From NCBI GenBank assembly GCA_964036275.1, contig OZ038436.1, positions 20,673,904-20,737,903 on the forward strand: a stretch of 64,000 nt of DNA, given 5' to 3'. Of this stretch, positions 36,143 through 47,400 are shown piece after piece. The DNA comes from Litoditis marina (taxonomy: Eukaryota > Nematoda > Chromadorea > Rhabditida > Rhabditidae). Each line of letters begins with the position of its first letter. Position 1 is the first letter of the stretch. The position numbers and the translations under genes were made by a program. Under the pieces are notes generated by a model, which did not search any database, had not been told where the DNA came from, and saw only the letters and a list, made by a program, of their open reading frames with translations.

Positions 36143-38188
36143 AAACCAAAATCATTCATATAGGTGTCAACTTCCTGTCTTGCTTCGTGTTCTCAAAAAT
36201 GTGGCGCGACCACGCGCACGTACATACACCACCTACGTACTAAATTTCCAAAATGACCAAAGAATTACGAAACCATATTTAAAACATAGCCAAAATTACC
36301 AATATAAAGTCTGTGAAAAAAGATTTCCAAGTATTTTGAAAACTACAAAGCAGTGATAGATTAAGGATTGCTGCATTACGATAACCCAAATTCTGTTGGC
36401 TTCTATTTCGCTCCGTAATAATGTGGTTTTTCGAACTTTCTGTACGTAAGGTATGAACTTTCATCTCAAAACAGAATGAATGACTTTTTTTCCTTTTTCA
36501 CAAATTACCTACATTGCCCATTGTAGAGGTACGGTCCCTTCAAAGAACTTTCGGTCACCCTTGATGAAGAGTCGATTTAGCTAAAATCTCGCGATCTATC
36601 TCGCCTATTCTCGGTGGAGTACTACGTCGCCTGATAACTTTTCTGCTCGAACCTGCATATTATGCATTCACTAGCCCCCGGCCAGGTAGAGCGAGTGTGA
36701 CCGAATAGTGCGCAGACCCCGCCATCTAAATTATTCACTACTCTCAACAAATTGCCTATTTCGATTTCCTAATGGCTGCACTACATGTTATTGTTGATTT
36801 TTGATGGCCAATTAACTTTTTCTTTGGAAAATTTGATATTCAAAACGAGTGACACTCAAGTGTCGCTTTACTCTAATGGACATTAACGATTTTTGGACAA
36901 CATTTTTTGACTAAACATAAACGTTCAGAACTAGGTTTATCACGTTTGAGTTCAACTTCCTGAAGTTTTTTTTTGGTTCTCTCGACATATCCAACTTACT
37001 TTCGATGTATTATTAGTTATTTTTCTAATTTCAACACACGTTCGATGATAACTGAGTTTATAAGTAGTATTTATTGTTCTTATCAGTATGAAGCATATTA
37101 GTGTTTTTTTACAATTTATATTCACTGTTTCCACTGTGAGTCAGAATGCATCCCGGGGTTTGAGTTTAATTGGGGTGAATGTGCGTAGATAGTTATGTTC
37201 TCGGCCTTCGAATTGCAAATGTTGAATTAGATTCGCTTATAATGTCATTCTGGACAGATTACTGGCGCATGCCTCCGATTACTTTTGTTTTGCCCCCAAA
37301 TCGGGATGGAACAAACTTGATAGTTTACTTAAATTCACATATTGTTTACTTGTTTAGTCAAACTCAGAGATTGTGATTTCCAGCGAGTTTTGGAAACTAT
37401 TGTGAAAAAATATTTCGCAATCAAGTTCTAGCTTGAACAGAGAAACTTTTCACAAATGTATTCAAGTTATTTGAAAATTATTCTGTTAATAATTTTTTTT
37501 TCGGTTTCCGTGGAGAACTCATTCGAAAGCTTAATAAACTTTAATGGGTTTATTTTGATACTGTACGTAGTATGACATGACAATTAATTTTCACGCGAAA
37601 CTTGGCAAGTGTCAATAATTGAAAACTACCGAATTTATGATGTTTTGCCAAGGTCCAACGTGACTATTCTGTTTATTTCTAGTATTCTGATAATTGCTCA
37701 GACACTGCATCTAGTTATGTCGTGGGGCATATTCAGTTTCATTCTAGCTTGACACATTGACCTCCACAATTTCAGGAAATTTCCATTTGTTTTTACGAAT
37801 AAACTACCATTTTCACTTGAATTTGACAATCTTGAATGAACACAGATATATAATATGTTGTTTTGGCAGTTTTGTTGTAGAGGCAGAACGTTAAAAACAT
37901 TTCTCTCAACTATTTTACACTAAGTAGACAACGACTTGAAGCTGTTCGTTACGTTAATCCACTAATGACATTGTTTTGTGTTCCTGCCCTATTAAATAAT
38001 TCAGCGAAAGCTTATCCACTCGATAACACTAACTCTCGTTTAAAGTGTTCGCGAAGCATCTACCTGATAATTGTGTATAATGTGTTGCATCCTGTTGCAT
38101 CATGTCACCCCAACTGACTAAATTAATCAGACCTCTCACCTCGCGTCACTTTTCACTGGAGACCCAGCAAATTTCACTACTATTGCCT
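36143..38188. other. Gene-poor stretch
   Basis: No supported gene. The open frames at 36279-36464, 36952-37134 and 37179-37376 are short and AT-driven. A moderately GC-rich segment at about 36540-36740 stands out from its surroundings but has no identified feature. Confidence 0.4.
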
Positions 38189-38312
38189 TTAAAGAAGAAC
38201 GATTATGTGGTCCAATCGCAACGGTTCAGTCCTTTAAACTGCAACACATTTTTCAATTGCAGTTTAAAGGACCGTTGACACGGGATTGGACCACATAATC
38301 GTCTTTCTTTAA
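38189..38312. mobile_element. Hairpin MITE, 124 bp, TTAA at both ends
   Basis: Arms of about 54 bp (38191-38244 and 38257-38310) are inverse and nearly perfect, with ACGATTATGTGGTCCAATC and TCCTTTAAACTGCAA shared, around a 12-base loop. One internal 10-15 bp stretch is misaligned by small indels. TTAA occurs at both ends (38189-38192 and 38309-38312), the target site of piggyBac-type elements, though TTAA could also be part of the arms. Confidence 0.7.
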
Positions 38313-40123
38313 CATGAACAAATTAGCCATGCTAGTATCGAAATAATCAATTTAACTAATCCCTCTGAGAACAACACCAAAATCGTCTCGAATCAGGGTT
38401 GAAACGATTTAGAATGGCACCTTTACTAAGCACATATTTTCATAACAACATCCAAAAGTCTTAATGACAACAAATATTTCTGTTTTGAATATATATAACA
38501 CACATATAGTCACTTTAACGTTTAACTTGTTAAATAACCTCAATTATTACACTCAAAACCTTGTTTTCTATATTTTATCGCAGTCAAAACGCAGTTACTC
38601 CCTAGCTTTTGAATGTTGTCTCTACGAACTAAGAACTAGTGTAGGATCTACAACCTGTTCCAAGATTTGTTTGTGTTTTTACCCTAGTTACAAACTCACC
38701 TGGGACAAGTAATTTGCTGGAAGATTTATTCATTTAGATGTCGTAGTCGTAATCGGATTACCGTTATCCAGTCAAATAACACGTAGCGTCAGTGGGTTTA
38801 TCATAACAACTCATTTAGGAATCCTAGTTTAGAATGAATATCAAATTGTATTCATATTTTGTTTTTCTTAACTAAATAGTTTTGTTGTTAGTATAAACAC
38901 AGAGTGTGCACAACTTACTGAACAAAAAAGGAGCAAGCAACCTTTTTTGCTACAAACTATTCCCTCTTGTTGTTACTCACTTTGTGTTTTTGCATTACTT
39001 TTTGTAGTTCTCCGACCGATACGTATGTTTTCCTCAGCTCAAATCAACTTGAATTCTATGCTGCATTGACCCCAGCGTAAAAAGTGGAATAGTGGTGTCT
39101 CCCACCTCTTTATCGTAGATTCTGATTCCCCGGGGTATCTTTCGCCTTCTCACTCCATCTTCTGCTAGATTTTAGGAGAAGACAAACATTTTATTTGTTT
39201 ATTAGTCTTTTTTCATGGATATCACTCGGTCTAGACCATTTTCCTCGCCAACCTTTTGGTGTAAGTTGAGAAATGTTCACTAGTACCTTTATAGCCAATT
39301 TAGACTAGGTGCGCGTAACACTTATAACAAACTAAAACTTTTTTATCATGAAAAAGAAGTACTTCAATCTATGCTTCGCTGCGCTTTCCAAGAGCTGACT
39401 GAGAAATGACTCTTTGAATAGCCAACAAAACTATTCATTTGTTATATTCTGCTTTTTCCCAATGATCATTGAAACCGAAAATCATATTCATCATGAGTAA
39501 TTCAGAGTTAGTAAACAAATTTTGATCGAAAGTCAAATTGCACTGTTTTGCTATATCAAATTTGTTTCACGTTGACTCATTTGAACATTTTTGTTTATAC
39601 ATCAATCAAAACAGTATTAGAATACACTTCGTAAAATTAAGTGGAACTTTTTCCATTCGTTCGAATTGGCGCTATAACAGCAGCCTGAAACTGACATTTT
39701 AATATAGGAAATTAATCATGAGTGCCCATGTATGCATACTTTTTATAGTGGTATACTCCTCACTTAATTCTGTGTGGTCTGTAAAACTTACGGAGAATTC
39801 ACTTCTTGTTTTGGCTTTCATTTCTAAACAATGGTTTTATAATACCTACTCGACACATGCACCTTCTGATACATCTAGTATAATATTATTATACTAGAAG
39901 TTAACAAAGGAGTTTTTATTAAAATCAAAAAGATTCTTAATTCATGGAGCAAGGTTTATGGCTAATTTGTGACTATTTTAATTGGATAAAACACAGTTTT
40001 GACTTCTGGAGTGAATAATTTATCGTGTTTATTCACGTTTTGCGTGATTAATTCATTAGCTGCTCGTTCGAACCGGTTTTTCCATCTAGAATTGTGGCCC
40101 AAATGTCGCAGGGGACGTTTGTT
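38313..40123. other. AT-rich stretch, nothing recognised
   Basis: No open frame above about 80 codons and none with domain features. No clear repeat. Confidence 0.4.
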
Positions 40124-40154
40124 CTATTCTCTATCAGCACAGCTTGTATGAATA

Positions 40155-40237
40155 ATAGCCGTCATCCGTTTCGAGAGCGGATTTGAACCCGCCATCAATT
40201 CACAATCGACCGACCTCTTATCCACAACACCAACATC
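40155..40237 (-). tRNA. tRNA-like sequence (degenerate; pseudogene or SINE)
   Basis: On the minus strand TGGTGTTGTGG (10 of 11 to the A-box consensus TRGYNNANNNG) is followed about 40 bases later by GGTTCAAATCC, a full match to the B-box. GCGG and CCGC flank the T-loop as a short stem. A full acceptor stem and a clear anticodon arm could not be drawn, so this is best read as a tRNA pseudogene or tRNA-derived SINE. The string AAGAGGTCG is shared with the tRNA-like sequence at 41.28-41.34 kb. Confidence 0.45.
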
Positions 40238-41280
40238 CATTGAACGTAGCATTGTTTTCTTATTAACCATTATTACCGTGTCTTTGTTGTTCACTAGAAG
40301 ACCCACACACAATTTTTCATTAGGATACGGCAACAACTGAGCGTAAACTATATTGTGATTTTTTTTTCAATCAGTTCACAATTTGAGCACTTCCAAACTA
40401 AACTAATAAGTTCATATCGAAGTCGTTCACTTTCTCTATCTTCATTGATTAGACAGAAAACCCCTACTCTAGCCGACGATTTTTGTCTATAGAACATTGT
40501 GGACCCCAGTAAAAATCTAACTGCTGTTTTTTGTTGTCTTGTTTCCCGTGTTTCCGCTTTGCAAGTAAGAAAAAGGCAACGTGATCAGCGCTTTCTTCTA
40601 CTTTTATGAACGGGGGCAGAGGCCTAATGTTGTGTATCCGGACTAACCTCGTTTATTATTAGGGCTCCAGCTAGCGTCTCACTCTAATAATCGGCAAACT
40701 TGGCCCAAACCAATGCCACACACAATCGGTGCCATGTATACTTTTCGTCAACTGAACTGCAAATTGTTTTCAAATACCTCGAGCAGTGGTTGTTTGAGTT
40801 CGTTTTATAGTTATTTTTGAACGTACTTCTTCAATTACGAATTACTTTAACTTTAAAAATGTGAACCAAAATGTTTGTTGGGTGAGCCGAAGTTACTCCC
40901 ATCGATACTATCTATTTCAACTTTTGCTGCACACAATGCTCGTTTTTGCGATCAATTTTCAGCTGTCCAACTTCATTATTTTCTGAATTAGGTTAACTAT
41001 TTCGGTAATTGGTTCTTAGCTGCTTTTAACTTTTCGAAATCTTTCTGATTACACTACATAACATGGTCATTATTCATTCCATCCAAGTCAGCAACATCAG
41101 CAACAAGCATTACTATGACTGTCTTCAAACTATCTCGACTGTTTTTGTTATCGAACTTGAACTCTTCCGAAACATCCGACTGTTTCAGGTTCGCCTCCAC
41201 CCACCCCAACCCGAAACCCAAACCAATGAAAACATTAGGCATAAGTATTATTAGGAGAATTAGTTTTGTTATTAGAACGG

Positions 41281-41337
41281 CATAGTTTAGCACCGACTGA
41301 ATGCTGAACAAGAGGTCGTCGGTTCGATTCCACTATG
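41281..41337 (+). tRNA. tRNA-like sequence touching the receptor start codon
   Basis: CATAGT at 41281 can pair with ACTATG at 41332-41337, like an acceptor stem. TAGTTTAGCAC at 41283 is 10 of 11 to the A-box and GGTTCGATTCC at 41321-41331 is a full B-box match. The distance is shorter than in a typical tRNA, and the T-stem and anticodon arm are imperfect, so it is probably a fossil or SINE end. The ATG inside its 3' strand is the predicted start codon of the receptor gene. Confidence 0.4.
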
Positions 41338-41404
41338 AAACGAAAGCCCAGCCCCTACCTCCCTCTACTCTTAGGCTTACTCCAACTAGGTGTCGCTGCA
41401 GATG
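41335..41404 (+). CDS. ptp-3: ptp-3 exon 1: signal peptide of the long isoform
   Basis: ATG at 41335; 23 codons plus one base. MKRKPSP is followed by YLPLLLGLLQLGVAA, a hydrophobic core with a small-residue cleavage site, so it is a typical secretory signal. The donor is GATG|GTAAGT. The frame stays open past the donor to 41526, which is read-through into the intron. The exon leaves phase 1, matching either the optional exon at 41490 or exon 3. Confidence 0.85.
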
Positions 41405-44400
41405 GTAAGTGTATTGATTTTTTGAGTTTTGACCTACAATTGGCCCGAATTCTTGCTGTTTCTCGTCCTAATCTACTTATTTTCTGCAGATACCTACCAG
41501 AGCTATATACAAGCTCTGGCATGTGAGTTCATTTTTAATCATTTTTATTTGCCATAAACTTGTTTCGTCAAACGAGGTGTAGGAAAATTGAAAACATTAA
41601 CTTCCACACAAAGAATTAAAAAAACGAGGTTTTTTATTAAACGTTCCATTCATTTACACACATTTTCCTGTATTATTTTTTCACATAGCAATATGATTGT
41701 TTAAATTTGCCAAGAAGTTTCTGTGAATCTATTTCAAATCGATTCCGGTTCAGATCCGGCCCGGTTGGTGGTTCGACCGGATCCGTCTTCAGTGGTTAGC
41801 GACGGTCGAATATCGTTCTTTTGTCGGGCCGACGGGAACCCCCTGCCCAATGTCGTCTGGAGAGCGAACGGACAATCCATCACCGAATCGCGGTCAGAAA
41901 TTTAGAGGAAATTGCAGAAATTCAGAATATAAATGAAATATTTGCATGAAAAGAAGAGAATCATTCACATTACTCCGGCGTATTCGCCATTTACATGTTT
42001 TTTTAATGATAAACGCAAAATTCCATGGAAAACTAATGTCCTGAATTTCTAGCAGAAGGTAAGGACGGGTTAATCAAACTCTAAACTTCTTCAATTCACC
42101 CAGTTCATCTCATGTTTAGGTTCGTGACCAAATCCTTGCCCTCCGGTCTTTCTACGTTACGGATCGAGCCGGTGCGCTCCGATGACAATAACACCGTAAT
42201 CTCCTGCTCTGCGGACAACGGGGTGGCAAACCCTGTGGTGGCAGAAGCCACATTAACAGTTCTGGAGAAAGGTGGGACATTTTATATATTAATCATATTT
42301 CCATTTTAACAAAAAATGAATGATAATGTATCAAATGAGAACATAATACATAAATTATACACCTATATGTTTTGTGAATATCCAAAGGGAGGCATGGTAT
42401 GCGAAAGATTTAGTATAACGTAACTAGGATTGTTCGTGATCTAAGTGAACTAATGTTGATCTTTCGAACCATCTAGCTTTTCTCTTACCAACAAAACGGA
42501 ATGTCACTGGGAACAGTTGATGACACAGTCATACTAACAACATATATCATCATATAGTTCGTTTTTCAAGCACAGTACTGCCAGCTCAATAATGTTGCCG
42601 AAACTTTAAAGCCAAACCTTTACAGATAATCTTCCGCCCGGATTTCCCTCCATAGATCTTCACCCTTCTCTGAAATCGGTTGAGCAAGGACGCACGGCGT
42701 ATGTGTCCTGCCGGGTGGGTTCTTGTCTCTTATGAAAAGTTATGGTACTTTTTGTACATTTCACAAAATCAAGATCCTAGAAAAACTGAACATAAATGTG
42801 GGATGACCTGTCTGTAGCCCTGCAACAATGTTTACATTATTTTACATGTATGGCATCAAGGAACAATGCGCATTCAACTTCCCACTCTCACGTTTTTTTC
42901 TCAATATATACTCAATTACCATCATAAGGTACAGCTAACCTTCTTTCAGGTACACGGTGAACCCCGTCCGAAGGTGTTATGGTTACGTGATCTCGTTCCA
43001 ATCGATATCAGGTCTGAGGGACGATACTCCGTTTCAACCATCGGCAATCCAGGTACGAAATATTCATCATATTTATTGATTTGCTTCTTGCTCTCCAAAA
43101 TCCAGATGAGAAATGTTATAACTTATCACGTTTCTATAGATGCATGTGGAACTTGCCAGAGATGAGGTCTAGAGACAGAACGTTTCAACTATCAGTATAG
43201 AAAATAATACATAATACTTTACTATTTATTGAAGCAATGATTCGAACAACAGCTACACATACTGAATAAGAGATTTGAAGTTGAAAAACTACAAGAATAT
43301 AAGATTTGATGAAATGAGTTCAGGGGCGCTCATGATCCAAACGGCGCGAGAAGAGGACCAGGGAAAGTACGAATGCATTGCACGGAACAATCTCGGAGTC
43401 GTTCACTCGAAAGCTGCTCATTTATATGTGAAAGGTCAGTTTTTGATTGGGACTTACACATTCAGTTGGTCTATATTGTGGAAATCGACAAAATATAGGA
43501 TAATGAGACCAACAGTCTAAACAACAGACAAATAAACAATATTTTCTTGTTTTAAGTAATATTTCACTGTATCGATGAAAACTACCCATACTTGTAGTCT
43601 GATCTCGGAACACAGTAGCAGTTTGAATCATGTTCAGTCACACCTGGAGCAAACATAAAAACACACAAAAACTCAACGAAAAACGTTGTTTTATTACAAA
43701 CACAATCGTTGCGGCCGGTTAGAAGTGCGAGTCTCCCAGCTAGGTGTGATATATTGTGGCTAATTATCGAGCATGTGCCTGTTGCATAGAGAATTGGATT
43801 AAGAGATATTGTCCCCTCGACCGCTCATTCAACCATTGCACATCCATGTCCTCTCATAAGTCCATTCATAGAACACACTGTATCTGTCGGTCATAATTTG
43901 ATATGAAGTAAATTGTTTTGATTAGTTCTCTTCATGGAACATACTGTACCTTGTGTCGGTCATGCTGGTTACGGAGATATTTTCACGTTTTTCGTGATTC
44001 TTCCGTTTATCGTCACGTAGATCAATGAAATGCGGTTTCATTTGTTTTCAACATTTAAAGACATTCTTCTCTGTTGTTTTTTCAAAACTTAAAAATGGAT
44101 TAGGAGCCAAAAAAGTGTCAAGGTGAAGCGTTCAGTTCCTCATGTTTCTCTAAGCTTCATGTGAATAATGCATTTACTTCTTTTCAAGTTTCATCGATAA
44201 AATGAAACGTATACTGCTCGTTAACGCTTCATTCATGTGAAACGTAGAAACACATCAGAAACCTTGTTTTGAAATTATGATTAGTATCCCAAGTTTTACC
44301 TGACACACTTTATTCGACTATGAATGAGTTTATCCATAATTTCAATTGTAAATTTCTTTGAATTTTAGCTTTTTTAGTCATTTCTTTCGTCTGAACAACT

Positions 44401-47400
44401 TCGCCTCGAACTTTTTTCTTCCTTCCCGCTAGCTCATATATAATTCGTCGCACTAGCCGAATATCCACAAACATTTGATTCAAAGTGGTCTTTCTATTAA
44501 TTCTCTCGTGATATACTTCGAACGAATACTACGAAAATTAGATGCGGTCCAGTTTGTGTGCAATTTCAAACAGATGTTTGGCCAGTATACATCATTTTCA
44601 TCGGTTGTAACTCTACGTTATGGCCGATTCGAGCGCAGATTTGTGAGAAAAAGATTTTAGTTAAATAAGTAATATAAAAACTTTTGTCTCAAGAGAAATC
44701 TGATTCAGGTGCAGACTTATTTGTAGTTTAGCTTTGTAGTGAAAGAATAATGAATGAGCGTTCGCTCTTTTCCACGTTGCAAGCAGTGACGTTTTTCTCA
44801 GAGTACATGCAAGTCTGCACCTTTTTAGTTATGACGTTAGAAGTTTAAGCATAAAATATTTATTAATGAGGAAAAACCTTTCGCAAACGTCTTGTTGTCC
44901 ACTAATTAGTTGTTAAGTGGGAGAATATTATACACGTTGATTGTAGTTTTTCTTGCCCTAAACCATAAATATTGAAACTTTCAATCATAGCTTTTCTGGG
45001 CTGTTGTGGTTAGTAAACAAAAGTCAAGAAGAAAATTGAATACAGAGTCACGTTAAATGTTAAACAGATCAGAAACTGTGCAGTTTATCGTTGAGCGTAT
45101 TCCTGAGTTATGATGGGTTTATACGTTTCACGTGACTCTTCGGACCACCACTATAGCTCGTGCCAATATTTTCCGGCCGTACTACGTTTTAACACGTTTG
45201 AAATTGTTTTTCACGTTTTACGTGACTATTCTCTCGACTAGCGCTACAGCTCGTCTCCATATTCTCCGCCGTACTGTATTCACACGTTTTAACGTGTTCC
45301 ACACGTTTCACGTGATTTTCCATCTGAATAGCAGTGTTGTGCGCATCTTTCTCTGCCGTACTACGTGTACGCGCGATTTCCCGGAGCATCTGTGTTTTAC
45401 GAGGGCAATTCGCTGACCGCCCGCTAGCAAAAACGAGGCAATACAAGCCATAAGAGATGTTTCGATGCCCCATTCAATGAACCCAGCTGGCTACAACTGT
45501 TCTTTTAGATCAACACACATGGTTACGGTAGCAATCAACTTCTCAAAACAACTTCCCAAGTTTAAGAGTGCCTTTTATTTGAAAGATTCCTCTTCGACTA
45601 GGTTTTTTTCAATCACACACTTAAAACTTGCATACTGTAGCGGATAGTCAGTAATGAACGCAATGATTAACTTTTTTTCAACCCTTCTTTCTGATATTAG
45701 AAGCTTATTTTCCATTTCTTGCTTCTCATAGAGACTTAATTTCCTCATTTCCTCATTCGCTTTAACTTGCTTCGGCGTTTGATCTCCTCTGAACCTGTTT
45801 CTAAGTTTACTGTCGTTTTCTCACGGTAGAGATGCTTCCAAGGGTGCGAACCACTCCATGAAACTGTCATATTCTTATTCTTGTTTTTCGATAATGCTGA
45901 CTGAGTTTGAGATGTTATTCAGTTTTGGTATCGTGAACAATTTTAAAGTTTAAATTGTCTCTATACCTGTAAAAGAAATAATCTGCCAGAACTTCCGCAA
46001 TCTGAATCTCTTTGCTGCTATAATGTTTGAAATTGAAAAAAGCATGAATTATAGTTCTGTGCATAAGTGACCAGAACTAGATCTTCACAGCGACAGGATT
46101 TGTAATTTGTAGTGAGTTCACGGATGCACGAGTTATAGCGTGAAATTTAACTGTGACCAATAATCTCGGCGCAAACTCACAGTTTATTCCAGTCGCTCAT
46201 TTGAACACAATTGCCGAATGAGTACGTGTAGTGAGATGTGTAATACGTAACAAGTTCTTACGTTAAAAATTGACGTAAGCGACATTTGACTTTCTTCTAC
46301 TCTTCACATTATGTGAATGTGACTCTACAATAGTATACAGATTCATAACTACAATAATCTTCTGATTAAACACCAATAGTAGGGGAGCACATTTTTAAAA
46401 TGTGGTATACATTATATTAATAGGTAATGTACGAAACACCAAACACACCATAAGCAACAATGAGTATTTCACCCGTTTTTTTTCAGTTTTTGAACTCTCA
46501 CCCATTTTACACCTTCACGTGATCTACTCAAAGTTAATAATCTGAATATTGCCAACAGTGGTTTTTTGCCGTGGGACAGATCGCACGTTTTTTCACCAAT
46601 AATTATGCATTCATCTGTCTCCTATCCGGCAGCCTTCATTAGTGGTCAAGTTTTATAGCCAGCCCCGGTTTATATTGTTTTGCCTTCTGCCTGTCATTAA
46701 TTCTGTTCAACATGGGTCTCACAACTATGCTATTAGTAGTAGAGTTGTAGTTGTAGCAAATTTGTGAGTGACCTGTTACCTGGAACGGAAATTAATGAAG
46801 TTCCATCATTTTGTTGCATTCTCACTGTCTGTAGGATTATATTTCGTTGACCTACCCAAATATGTTATAAATGTATAATTTTCTATCTCCCATAGCAAAA
46901 CAAAATAACCATTTTGTTAGCTTGATCCTTTTTTTCTAATTGCCCACCTATTATGATTTTGCAGCCCTCTTTGCTGCCAATTAGGTAATGGGCCGATATG
47001 GGTGGTCCAGAAATGAACACCGTTTGAATAAAATATTATGCGATCTTACTACAGAACGCAATGCAACTACGGATTATGTCTGCAAAAATTTACGACTCAA
47101 TGGTTCAGTTTTTCATTACTGCTTCAATCCTATTAAAATCACCTGATTTTTTATAAATTAGTTTTTTTACGTGTAGAACACATCAAGTATGTATTGTGTT
47201 GATAAATCAAGAGTAAGTGTAAGGTGGAGTTTCAATTTTGGAGATTCTGCGTTCCTGTTCCTGATTTTTATACTACCTTAACAGTTCAAAAGAACACTAT
47301 AACATTTCGTGTTCTCATCGTTCTTCACTAGTCTAAGTGGAAGATTTCCGTTGATTAAGGGTATCTCGGTGGTAGTTATGAGATTGTTGTGACGTGTTGG

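Noticed and set aside
45132..45473. Overlapping 94-codon ORFs on both strands in the Ig2-Ig3 intron
   Set aside because: Both read the 90-bp tandem repeat; no phase-compatible splice sites.
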